Below, one piece after another: positions 1-8,583 of a stretch of DNA of 9,550 nt. This DNA is from Alistipes sp. (lineage in GTDB: Bacteria; Bacteroidota; Bacteroidia; Bacteroidales; Rikenellaceae), in NCBI GenBank assembly GCA_022511355.1, contig JAFLRS010000065.1, positions 1-9,550 of the forward strand, read 5' to 3'. The notes beneath the pieces were generated by a model. The model had not been told where the DNA came from. It saw nothing but the letters and a program-made list of their open reading frames with translations, and ran no database searches. Positions within the stretch are counted from its first letter, which is position 1. Each line of letters opens with the position of its first letter. The position numbers were made by a program, and so were the translations under genes.

Positions 1-1202
1 ACCTCGCCGCCCGAGGCATATTTGTCGAACAATTCATCGGTGTAGCCGCGAATCGTCAGCAACTCCAGATTCTCGATGTGCATGACGTCGAATCCCTCCG
101 CACGCAGAGCCGTCATGGCCTCCGAAAGATGCCACGAAGCATCGATGCAAAGACTCAGATTTACAGCCGAATTATGCACCAAATGACTCTTTATGCGATA
201 ACGGGCCAACAACGCGAAAATGCCGTCGAAACGCTCCTCCAGCACGAACGAAAAGTCCCGAGGACGTATGTTGAGCAGCACCGCGTCACGCTTCAGAATC
301 AGAATGGGGATATTAACCCTCGCCGCCGTGCCGCGAATTACGGTGCCGGCCTTGCGCTTGTCGCCGAACGGACGGACATATAAAGGTATATTCTTGTTTT
401 GCAGCGGTTTAATCGTCTTCGGGTGGATAATCTGCGCACCGCTGTATGCCAACTCTATGGCATCGAGATAACTCAATTCATCGAGTTTGCGGGCTTCGGG
501 GAAGATTTTGGGGTCGGCATTGAGTACGCCGTCCACGTCCTTCCACACCGACATCGACTCCGCATCCAGAATATAGGCCGCAACGGCCGCCGAATAGTCG
601 GAACCTTCGCGTCCGAGAGTGGTGGTCGAACCGTCGGGCGCGGCACCTATGAATCCCTGACCGATAAATACATTGTGTTCCGATTCGGCCACTGCACGGC
701 GCAGCGGTTCGGTCGAAGCCTCCAAATCGACGCTGGCATCCTTGTGACGCTGTTGGGTCACTATGCAGCGACGCATATCTATCCACGTGTTGGCTACCCC
801 CGAGCGGTTCAGATAATCCGAGATTATCAGCGTCGAGACCAACTCTCCGTAAGCCACTATGCGGTCGTACCACGCTTCGGCATCTTCGGCGCGATAGCCT
901 CCGGCGCGAACTAACGACTCCAGCTCGTCGAACATGGCATCGACGCTCCCGATGGCGCGATGTTCACGATAGAGGTTGTCTATAATGCCTGCGTGATATT
1001 CGCGCAGCGTGTCGATGGTTGCGAGCGAGAGTTGCGTGTCGCCGGTCTGCACTCCTCTGAAGACCTTTTCGAGGGCGTTGGTGGTTTTGCCCATTGCCGA
1101 AACGATGACGAACAATTCGCCTTCGTTGCTTACTATGGAGCGCAGATTGCGTACTCCGTCGGCATCCTTTACCGAGGCTCCTCCGAATTTGTAAACTTTC
1201 AT
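1..1202 (-). CDS. lysC: Aspartate kinase, monofunctional (partial, C-terminus beyond left edge)
   Basis: It phosphorylates aspartate with ATP, the first step toward lysine/diaminopimelate, threonine and methionine, in the cytoplasm. About 400 residues are visible from an ATG at 1202-1200, and the stop lies outside the window. The kinase domain comes first: KFGGAS at residues 5-10, VSAMGKTT at 34-41, the GELVST element at 119-124, TLGREGSDYSA at 195-205 and WKDVDGVLNADP at 220-231, followed by the IHPKT block at 259-263. From about residue 296 the sequence fits a C-terminal regulatory ACT region, as in feedback-inhibited aspartokinases. No homoserine dehydrogenase domain appears before the edge; a fusion beyond it cannot be fully excluded, but the ACT region near the family's usual end favours a stand-alone enzyme. 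The start lies 8 bp downstream of the peptidase stop, so the two are probably co-transcribed. The ribosome site is A-rich (AAAGATTAAG), without a classical Shine-Dalgarno. Which end product inhibits it cannot be read from the sequence. Confidence 0.95.
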   Translation of the reverse strand, partial: MKVYKFGGASVKDADGVRNLRSIVSNEGELFVIVSAMGKTTNALEKVFRGVQTGDTQLSLATIDTLREYHAGIIDNLYREHRAIGSVDAMFDELESLVRAGGYRAEDAEAWYDRIVAYGELVSTLIISDYLNRSGVANTWIDMRRCIVTQQRHKDASVDLEASTEPLRRAVAESEHNVFIGQGFIGAAPDGSTTTLGREGSDYSAAVAAYILDAESMSVWKDVDGVLNADPKIFPEARKLDELSYLDAIELAYSGAQIIHPKTIKPLQNKNIPLYVRPFGDKRKAGTVIRGTAARVNIPILILKRDAVLLNIRPRDFSFVLEERFDGIFALLARYRIKSHLVHNSAVNLSLCIDASWHLSEAMTALRAEGFDVMHIENLELLTIRGYTDELFDKYASGGE

Positions 1203-1210
1203 CTTAATCT

Positions 1211-3340
<2,130 letters not shown>

Positions 3341-3370
3341 CGGGGAACTCTCTGTTTATTTGCAAAAATC

Positions 3371-3403
3371 TGTGCAAAGGTATGAAAATTTTCACTATCT
3401 TTG
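3371..3403 (+). promoter_or_regulatory. Candidate promoter of dapD-birA
   Basis: TATCTTTG at 3396-3403 is a full match to the -7 consensus TAnnTTTG. The -33 position is held by a degenerate TGTG (3371-3374) at a 21-base spacing. A transcription start near 3410 leaves a leader of about 36 bases. This placement also argues that the in-frame TTG at 3401, inside the -7 box, is not the dapD start. Confidence 0.6.
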
Positions 3404-3409
3404 AAGAAA
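3375..3409 (-). promoter_or_regulatory. Candidate promoter of the prolyl oligopeptidase-lysC operon
   Basis: On the minus strand TACCTTTG (3382-3375) matches the Bacteroidetes -7 consensus TAnnTTTG. A weak upstream element, TTTC at 3409-3406, lies 23 bases away, and no good TTTG -33 box is present. The expected transcription start near 3368 would give a leader of about 27 bases before the ATG at 3340. It overlaps the dapD promoter on the other strand. Confidence 0.55.
3383..3394. repeat. 12-bp perfect palindrome between the divergent -7 boxes
   Basis: TGAAAATTTTCA is its own reverse complement. It lies between the minus-strand -7 box (3375-3382) and the plus-strand -7 box (3396-3403), with a single extra base on the right. 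Because the two boxes differ at only one position when read outward, 3375-3403 forms a near-dyad. It could be an operator for a dimeric regulator or simply a consequence of the back-to-back promoters. Confidence 0.6.
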
Positions 3410-3445
3410 GATTCAGGCAATAACAACGATAAAACAACAACAGAT

Positions 3446-4273
3446 ATGTACGAATCGGAAAGAACGATTGTCGAGCAGGCGTGGGAGAACCGCGAGCTGC
3501 TTGCTGAAGAGAGTGTGAAACAGACTGTGCGTGCGGTGGTTGCGGCCGTCGAGCGAGGCGAGCTGCGCACTGCCGAACCCGTCGATGCCGAACAGAGTCT
3601 GTGGCGGGTGAACGAATGGGTCAAGAAGGCCATAATCATGTACTTCCCCATACAGAAGATGCGAATCATACGCGGCGGCGAGTTGGTGTGGTACGACAAA
3701 ATAGAGCTTAAAACCGACTTCGAGAATCTCGGAGTGAGAGCCGTTCCTCATGCGATTGCGCGTTACGGAGCCTATATTGCTCCCGGGGTTATCCTCATGC
3801 CGTCGTATGTCAATATCGGAGCCTATGTCGATTCGGGTACGATGGTCGATACGTGGGCTACGGTAGGTTCGTGCGCGCAGATAGGCAAGAATGTGCATCT
3901 GAGCGGCGGTGTGGGCATAGGCGGAGTGCTGGAACCGGTGCAGGCGGCTCCCGTGATTGTCGAGGACAACTGCTTTATCGGTTCGCGTGCAATCGTGGTC
4001 GAGGGGGCGCATATCTGCCGCGAGGCGGTACTCGGCTCCAATGTGGTGATTACCGGCTCGACCCACATCATCGACGTTACGGGCGACGAACCGGTCGAAT
4101 ACCGCGGTTATGTTCCGCCGCGTTCGGTGGTGATTCCGGGCACCTACATGAAGAAGTTCCCCGCGGGCGAGTACGGCGTGACGTGTGCGCTCATCATCGG
4201 ACGACGCAAGGAGTCCACCGACAAGAAGACTTCGCTCAATGATGCGCTGCGCGACTTCGGCGTATCGGTTTAG
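3446..4273 (+). CDS. dapD: 2,3,4,5-tetrahydropyridine-2,6-dicarboxylate N-succinyltransferase
   Basis: It transfers succinyl from succinyl-CoA to tetrahydrodipicolinate, the committed step of the succinylase branch to meso-diaminopimelate and lysine, in the cytoplasm. The 275 residues match the family's usual length of about 274. Residues 1-100 form the N-terminal helical part. From about 105 to 240 runs a left-handed beta-helix of hexapeptide repeats, seen in IAPGVILMPSYVNIGAYV, the block MVDTWATVGSCAQIGKNVH (133-151), SGGVGIGG (153-160), and IGSRAIVVEGAHI (178-190). The C-terminal GRRKESTDKKTSLN is also typical. I chose the ATG at 3446: an upstream in-frame TTG at 3401 lies inside the promoter -7 box and would add 15 unrelated residues. 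It is divergent from the peptidase-lysC operon, so two diaminopimelate-pathway genes sit at one locus. birA follows after 3 bases. Confidence 0.96.
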   Translation: MYESERTIVEQAWENRELLAEESVKQTVRAVVAAVERGELRTAEPVDAEQSLWRVNEWVKKAIIMYFPIQKMRIIRGGELVWYDKIELKTDFENLGVRAVPHAIARYGAYIAPGVILMPSYVNIGAYVDSGTMVDTWATVGSCAQIGKNVHLSGGVGIGGVLEPVQAAPVIVEDNCFIGSRAIVVEGAHICREAVLGSNVVITGSTHIIDVTGDEPVEYRGYVPPRSVVIPGTYMKKFPAGEYGVTCALIIGRRKESTDKKTSLNDALRDFGVSV

Positions 4274-4276
4274 AGT

Positions 4277-4999
4277 ATGATACGCCGCATCGACGAAACC
4301 ACCTCGACCAACGACGAACTGCGTTCGGGCGACTATGCCGAAGGCGACATCGTGTGGGCCGAACGTCAGACCGCCGGCCGCGGTCAGCGCGGACATTCGT
4401 GGTCGAGCGCCGAAGGACTGGACCTTACATTCTCGGTGCTGCTGTGTCCGCGGTTTCTGCCTGCCGCAGAGCAGTTTTCGATATTGAGGGTGGTTGCGTT
4501 GGCCCTGTGCGAGACCTTTGCCGAATATGAAATCGACACCCGCATAAAGTGGACCAACGACATATATGTCGGCGACCGCAAAATTACGGGAGTGCTTATC
4601 GAGAACACGCTCGAGGGCGACCGTCTGTCGCGGAGCGTGATAGGCATCGGCATCAACGTAAACAGCACGGAGTTCGACCCGTCGCTGCCGAACCCCACCT
4701 CGATGGCTGCGGAGACGGGCCGGATATTCGACCGCGGCGAGGTACTCGGAAAGTTTGCCGTCCGTCTGGGATACTTTTATGAGATGCTTGTCGGGGGCGG
4801 CGGCGAGGCTTTGCGTCGCGAGTACGATGCGCAGTTGTACCGTTTGGATGAGCCTTCGCCCTTCAGACTGCCCGACGGCACGCCGTTCACGGCCGCGATA
4901 CGAGGCACGGAACCCGCAGGACGGCTGATTGCAGAGCTGTCGGACGGTTCGTGCAAATCGTTTGCATTCAAAGAGTTGGAGTTTGTGTTAAAAAAATAA
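4277..4999 (+). CDS. birA: Biotin--[acetyl-CoA-carboxylase] ligase, group I (no HTH domain)
   Basis: It activates biotin to biotinyl-5'-AMP and attaches it to the lysine of biotin carrier domains of carboxylases. Over 240 residues only the catalytic and C-terminal domains are present. Key motifs are TTSTNDE near the start (8-14), the biotin/AMP loop AGRGQRGHSW (33-42), KWTND (91-95) followed by KITGVLIE (102-109) and GIGINVN (123-129). The C-terminal portion from about residue 190 resembles the small SH3-like domain. The N-terminal winged-helix repressor domain of E. coli BirA is absent, so this protein should not regulate biotin genes by binding DNA itself. The ATG lies 3 bases after the dapD stop, which indicates co-transcription, although the two functions are metabolically unrelated. 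The gene ends in a run of lysine codons before an AT-rich spacer. Confidence 0.95.
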   Translation: MIRRIDETTSTNDELRSGDYAEGDIVWAERQTAGRGQRGHSWSSAEGLDLTFSVLLCPRFLPAAEQFSILRVVALALCETFAEYEIDTRIKWTNDIYVGDRKITGVLIENTLEGDRLSRSVIGIGINVNSTEFDPSLPNPTSMAAETGRIFDRGEVLGKFAVRLGYFYEMLVGGGGEALRREYDAQLYRLDEPSPFRLPDGTPFTAAIRGTEPAGRLIAELSDGSCKSFAFKELEFVLKK

Positions 5000-5007
5000 C
5001 AGAAAAC

Positions 5008-5040
5008 TTGACCCACGTAACGAATAAAATATTATCTTTG
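5008..5040 (+). promoter_or_regulatory. Candidate promoter of gcvH-mdh
   Basis: TATCTTTG at 5033-5040 is a full match to the Bacteroidetes -7 box. TTG at 5008-5010 is a plausible -33 element at a 22-base spacing. The spacer between them is AT-rich against a G+C-rich background. Transcription starting near 5047 would give a leader of about 20 bases with an A/G-rich ribosome site (AGAAAGAAAG) before the ATG at 5067. Confidence 0.7.
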
Positions 5041-5066
5041 CAAAAATCTAAAACAGAAAGAAAGTT

Positions 5067-5444
5067 ATGAATGTACCTTCCGAATTGAAGTACTCGAAAG
5101 ACCACGAATGGTGCCGTCTTGAGGGTGAGTACGCCTATGTTGGCATTACCGATTTTGCGCAGAGTCAGCTGGGCGACATCGTGTTTGTGGATGTTCCGAC
5201 GGTCGGCGAGACGCTGGCTGCGGGCGAGGTTTTCGGCACTATCGAGGCCGTCAAGACCGTGAGCGACGCATTTTTGCCCGTGGGCGGCGAAATCGTCGAG
5301 ATGAACGAGGCTGTGGATGCCGATTCTTCGTTGGTGAACAAGGACCCCTACGGCGAGGGCTGGATGATTAAGGTTAAGGTTTCGGACCCTGCCGATTTCG
5401 ATGCTCTGCTGTCGGCTTCGGAGTATGAGGCGCTTATAGCGTAA
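5067..5444 (+). CDS. gcvH: Glycine cleavage system H protein (lipoyl carrier)
   Basis: It carries the lipoyl-linked aminomethyl group between the P, T and L proteins of glycine cleavage. In many bacteria it also takes part in lipoate relay to other lipoyl enzymes. It has 125 residues, the normal size. The lipoylated lysine is Lys63 in GTIEAVKTVSD (57-67), and the family's GDIVFVDVP (36-44) and NKDPYGEGWM (91-100) blocks are present. No gcvT, gcvP or lipoate ligase gene adjoins it. Instead it has its own promoter and precedes mdh by 36 AT-rich bases with no terminator between, so the two are probably co-transcribed. Nothing in the sequence decides between a glycine-cleavage role and a lipoyl-relay role. 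Confidence 0.96.
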   Translation: MNVPSELKYSKDHEWCRLEGEYAYVGITDFAQSQLGDIVFVDVPTVGETLAAGEVFGTIEAVKTVSDAFLPVGGEIVEMNEAVDADSSLVNKDPYGEGWMIKVKVSDPADFDALLSASEYEALIA

Positions 5445-5480
5445 GTTTTCAGAACAGTATAATATTATATAAGTAATAAA

Positions 5481-6422
5481 ATGTCAAAGGTTACAGTTGT
5501 GGGTGCGGGTGCCGTGGGTGCTACCTGCGCCAATGTGCTGGCACTCCGCGAAGTCGCAAGCGAAGTGGTGCTGCTGGATATTAAAGAGGGTCTGTCCGAG
5601 GGCAAAATGCTGGATATGTTCCAGGCTTCGGCTACGATGGATTATAAAACCAAACTGGTGGGTGTCACCAACGACTACAAGCAGACTGCAGGTTCCGATG
5701 TGGTTGTGGTTACTTCGGGTATTCCCCGCAAGCCGGGCATGACCCGCGAGGAGCTGATAGGCACCAACGCCAAAATCGTGAAGAGCGTTGTGGAGAATGT
5801 GATTCGCTATTCGCCCAAGGCTATCGTGATTATCGTGTCGAACCCCATGGACACCATGACCTATCTCACGCTGAAGGCTACGGGTCTGCCCAAGAATCGG
5901 GTTATCGGTATGGGCGGAGCTTTGGATTCGTCGCGTTTCCGCTGCTATCTGGCGAAGGCTACGGGTGCCAACATCCACGATATCGACGGTATGGTTATCG
6001 GCGGTCACGGCGATACGACCATGATACCTCTTACTTCGAAGGCTACGGTGAAGGGTGTTCCCGCTTCGCAGCTGCTGTCGAAGAAGAAGTTGGCTCAGGT
6101 TGCTGCCGACACGATGGTGGGCGGTGCTACGCTGACCGGACTTCTGGGCACATCGGCATGGTATGCTCCGGGAGCTGCGGCATCGTCGGTTGTGGAGTCG
6201 ATTCTGAAGGACCAGAAGCGCATTATTCCTTGCAGCTGCTATCTCGAAGGCGAATACGGTCAGGAGGATATCTTCATCGGGGTTCCGGCCGTTATCGGCA
6301 AGAAGGGCGTCGAGAAGATTGTGAAAATCGAGCTTACCAAGGAGGAGCAGGCGCAGTTCGAGGCATCGGCTGCCGCAGTCCGCAAGGTGAACAACGTTCT
6401 GCACGAAATCGGAGCATTGTAG
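5481..6422 (+). CDS. mdh: Malate dehydrogenase (NAD-dependent, LDH-like type)
   Basis: It interconverts malate and oxaloacetate with NAD(H). In anaerobic Bacteroidetes this serves the reductive branch to fumarate and succinate. The protein is 313 residues, typical of the LDH-like MDH group. The dinucleotide-binding motif is GAGAVG (8-13), with Asp33 at the end of the second strand favouring NAD over NADP. The substrate loop reads GIPRKPGMTRE (80-90), where Arg83 marks a malate rather than a lactate dehydrogenase. The catalytic pair is Asp149 in GALDSSRF and His176 in GGHGDTT. The start at 5481 follows an A-rich stretch that serves as ribosome site. It is the last gene of the gcvH pair, since a strong inverted repeat and a new promoter follow. 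Confidence 0.96.
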   Translation: MSKVTVVGAGAVGATCANVLALREVASEVVLLDIKEGLSEGKMLDMFQASATMDYKTKLVGVTNDYKQTAGSDVVVVTSGIPRKPGMTREELIGTNAKIVKSVVENVIRYSPKAIVIIVSNPMDTMTYLTLKATGLPKNRVIGMGGALDSSRFRCYLAKATGANIHDIDGMVIGGHGDTTMIPLTSKATVKGVPASQLLSKKKLAQVAADTMVGGATLTGLLGTSAWYAPGAAASSVVESILKDQKRIIPCSCYLEGEYGQEDIFIGVPAVIGKKGVEKIVKIELTKEEQAQFEASAAAVRKVNNVLHEIGAL

Positions 6423-6450
6423 TTTCCGGTTTTTGCGGATAAAAAGGTAA

Positions 6451-6495
6451 AGAGGTAAGGATTATTTCGCAGATTGCGAAATAATCCTTACCTTT
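6451..6495. repeat. Perfect 19-bp inverted repeat between mdh and nadE (possible hairpin, terminator or operator)
   Basis: The left arm 6453-6471 and the right arm 6475-6493 are exact reverse complements around a 3-base centre GAT. One G-T and one A-T pair extend the stem outward to 6451-6495. As RNA it would form a very stable hairpin 29 bases after the mdh stop. It lacks the U-run of a classical intrinsic terminator (only TTT follows, then GG). The right arm includes most of a -7 promoter box, so the same DNA may also act as an operator. Confidence 0.85.
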
Positions 6496-6496
6496 G
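6465..6496 (+). promoter_or_regulatory. Candidate promoter of nadE-rseC-rnf
   Basis: TACCTTTG at 6489-6496 matches the TAnnTTTG -7 box. TTTC at 6465-6468 is a weak -33 candidate with a 20-base spacing. The start would be near 6503, leaving about 28 bases before the nadE ATG at 6531. Both elements fall within or at the edge of the inverted repeat arms, so the box could also be a by-product of the repeat. Confidence 0.5.
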
Positions 6497-6530
6497 GCGT
6501 TTGTAAGAACCGAATGAAAGTTTTTCGAAG

Positions 6531-8117
6531 ATGAAAATCGCTCTTGCTCAATTGAATTACACTGTCGGCGACATCGAGGGCAATGCCAGTCGCATTATAG
6601 GGGCCGTAGAGTCGGCCAAGTCTGCGGGTGCCGACATGGTGATTTTTGCCGAGCAGGCCGTGAGCGGCAGTCCCGCATTCGACCTGCTGTGCAAAACCAC
6701 ATTTCTCGAATTGTGCGAAGAACATCTCGAGCGTATAGCACGCTGTTGCAACGGCATAGTGGCTGTGGTGGGAGTTCCTGCTCTGTCGAGCGAGGGAACG
6801 ATAAGTGCGGCTGCGGTGCTGGCAGGCGGAGAGGTGGTGCGCATGATAGGCAAACGCTTCATTACGGCCCGTCGTGAGATGGGTTATTTGGTGCCGTCGC
6901 ACGGATATGAGTATATAAATGTAGACGGCAAGAAGATAGCGGTGGCCGTGGGTGATGATTTGAATCACATCAAGGACCTCGACATGGATGCCGATTTTAT
7001 CGTGAGCGTCAATGCCCGCCGTTACGGGAAGGATGTACTCGATTACCGCTACGACACGTTGCGCAGAATAGCTTTTGCAAACGGCAAGCCTCTGTTTTTC
7101 GTGAACAATGTAGGCGGTTCGGGCGAGATAATCTATGACGGAACTTCGTGCGTGGTCGATTCTCGCGGCGGTATTACTATGATGCTGAAGAGTTTCGAGG
7201 AGGATTTGGCGGTTTACGACACCGAAGCCGAATACGAACCGGTATCGGTGATGCCGTATTCGGAGTGCAACGACCATACGCGAATGCTATATCGTGCGGC
7301 GTGTTTGGGTCTGCACGATTTCTTTGCCAAGAGCGGTTACACGAAGGCCTGCATCGGATTGTCGGGCGGTATCGATTCGGCGGTGAATGCCTGTTTGGCG
7401 GTGCATACGCTGGGGCGCGAGAATGTACGTGCGCTGCTGATGCCGTCGCAATTTTCGTCGGACCATTCGGTTGCCGATGCACGTGTGCTGGCCGAGAATT
7501 TGGGTATAGAGTACAACGTGCTGCCCATCACGGAGATATATAAATCGGTGAACGAGACTCTGATACCCGTTACGGGCGGAACGGAGTTCGATTCGACCGA
7601 GGAGAACATACAGTCGCGAATCCGCACGGTGCTGCTGATGGCCTTGCAGAACAAAACGGGCTATGTGCTGCTCAATTCGTCGAACAAGAGCGAGAATGCT
7701 TTGGGTTTCTGCACTCTTTACGGCGACACTGCGGGTGCTTTCAGCGTCACGGGCGACCTCTACAAGACGGAGGTCTATGCGCTGGCCCGATACATCAATC
7801 GCGAATTCGGAAACATCATCCCCGAAAACACCCTTACGAAAGAGCCTTCGTCGGAGTTGCATCCCGACCAGAAGGACAGCGATATTCTGCCGCCTTACGA
7901 TGTGGTGGATGCCATTCTGGTGCGCATGATAGACGAGGGTCAGCACCGCGAGGAGATTATCAATGCGGGTTTCGATTCGGAGGTGGTCGAGAAGATACAT
8001 TCGATGCTGATGTCGAACGAGAAGAAACGTTATCAGTTCCCGCCGGTGCTGCGGTTGTCGTCGTGCGCCTTCAAGCACGAGCGACTGCTGCCGCTCATAA
8101 ACAAATATGGCGATTAG
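6531..8117 (+). CDS. nadE: NAD+ synthetase with N-terminal nitrilase-like domain lacking the catalytic cysteine
   Basis: It amidates nicotinic acid adenine dinucleotide to NAD+ using ATP, the last step of NAD synthesis. The protein has 528 residues. Residues 1 to about 240 are a nitrilase-type glutaminase domain and about 250-528 the synthetase. The synthetase looks intact: the ATP-binding SGGIDSA (278-284), SSNKSE (383-388), the GFCTLYGDTAGAF segment (392-404) and EPSSELHPDQKDSDILPPYD (438-457). The glutaminase triad should be Glu-Lys-Cys. Glu41 and Lys108 are present, but the position of the nucleophile, normally in an ICEDxW motif, reads VAVGDDLN with Gly141 (codon GGT at 6951-6953). The YxVFDExRYF-like loop after Lys108 is also gone. 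I infer that it cannot release ammonia from glutamine and uses free ammonia or a partner enzyme. rseC begins within 3-12 bases of its stop, which points to an operon with rnf. Confidence 0.93.
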   Translation: MKIALAQLNYTVGDIEGNASRIIGAVESAKSAGADMVIFAEQAVSGSPAFDLLCKTTFLELCEEHLERIARCCNGIVAVVGVPALSSEGTISAAAVLAGGEVVRMIGKRFITARREMGYLVPSHGYEYINVDGKKIAVAVGDDLNHIKDLDMDADFIVSVNARRYGKDVLDYRYDTLRRIAFANGKPLFFVNNVGGSGEIIYDGTSCVVDSRGGITMMLKSFEEDLAVYDTEAEYEPVSVMPYSECNDHTRMLYRAACLGLHDFFAKSGYTKACIGLSGGIDSAVNACLAVHTLGRENVRALLMPSQFSSDHSVADARVLAENLGIEYNVLPITEIYKSVNETLIPVTGGTEFDSTEENIQSRIRTVLLMALQNKTGYVLLNSSNKSENALGFCTLYGDTAGAFSVTGDLYKTEVYALARYINREFGNIIPENTLTKEPSSELHPDQKDSDILPPYDVVDAILVRMIDEGQHREEIINAGFDSEVVEKIHSMLMSNEKKRYQFPPVLRLSSCAFKHERLLPLINKYGD

Positions 8118-8129
8118 AGCTTGACGGAG

Positions 8130-8552
8130 ATGGCAGCGGGAGGCGATATCGAACATTCGGGCCGCGTGCAGCGAGTCGGCGAGGGCCGCGTGTGGGTGGC
8201 CATAGTGGCCAACAGTGCCTGCGAGGGATGCCGTGCGCGCAAGGCGTGCGGAGTGAGCGAATCGGCCGAGAAAATTGTCGAGGTGGAGACTTCGGCGGCT
8301 TCGGAATTTGCTGCGGGCGAGGAGGTTATAGTCGCCGTGCGCCGCAAGGCCGGATTGCGGGCCGTAGTGTTTGCCTATGTGCTGCCTTTGGCGGTTCTGA
8401 TTCTGCTTTTGGCGGGCGCGAAGCTCTTCGGAGCCGAAGACGGACCGGCGGCTTTGATTTCGCTGACGGGTGTGGCGTTGTATTATGCGGTTCTGCGTCT
8501 GCTGCGTTCGGCGATGTCGGAACGTATAAGGTTTACGGTGAGAAAGATTTGA
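8130..8552 (+). CDS. rseC: RseC/MucC-like positive regulator protein of the Rnf/SoxR-reducing locus
   Basis: A small inner-membrane protein of the RseC family, which in E. coli is tied to sigma-E control and to the Rsx (Rnf) complex. Its biochemical role in Bacteroidetes is unsettled. In the 140-residue form the N-terminal soluble part opens with IEHSGRV and holds the family's cysteine cluster CEGCRARKAC (Cys31, Cys34, Cys40), probably for an Fe-S or metal site. Two membrane segments follow at about 77-98 and 104-125, with a basic C-terminus. The start is uncertain: TTG at 8121 would add three residues. I prefer ATG at 8130, since it places the IEHSG strand a few residues from the start as in relatives. 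The GGAG sits too close to this ATG to settle the matter. It directly precedes rnfB, the usual Bacteroidetes order. Confidence 0.88.
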   Translation: MAAGGDIEHSGRVQRVGEGRVWVAIVANSACEGCRARKACGVSESAEKIVEVETSAASEFAAGEEVIVAVRRKAGLRAVVFAYVLPLAVLILLLAGAKLFGAEDGPAALISLTGVALYYAVLRLLRSAMSERIRFTVRKI

Positions 8553-8583
8553 AGAAACAGACAATAAATAAAATTTTCAGACA

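Noticed and set aside
478..914. Overlapping short open frames on both strands at the left end
   Set aside because: The conserved aspartate kinase frame runs uninterrupted through this stretch, so the others are shadows.
3401..3445. TTG start giving a 15-residue longer DapD
   Set aside because: The TTG is part of the -7 promoter box, and the added residues do not resemble DapD. The ATG at 3446 gives the usual family length.
3413..4396. 327-codon minus-strand open frame opposite dapD
   Set aside because: Shadow of dapD and the start of birA, with no motif, and it would run across the dapD promoter.
5484..6404. 306-codon minus-strand open frame opposite mdh
   Set aside because: Exact mirror of the mdh gene with a His/Arg-rich translation. 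No supporting feature.
6451..6495. Inverted repeat as a confident rho-independent terminator
   Set aside because: The stem is strong, but no U-tract follows and the sequence overlaps a promoter box, so it is reported as a repeat of open function.
6514..6534. Six-codon mini-ORF (MKVFRR) in the nadE leader whose stop overlaps the nadE start (ATGA)
   Set aside because: Such an overlap can arise by chance, it has no ribosome site of its own and no runs of regulatory codons, and conservation cannot be tested here.
7287..8564. Long minus-strand open frame (425 codons) opposite nadE and rseC
   Set aside because: It lies antisense to two clearly recognised genes, has an Arg/His/Gln-rich low-quality composition, and shows no family motif. 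It is a by-product of G+C-rich codon use.
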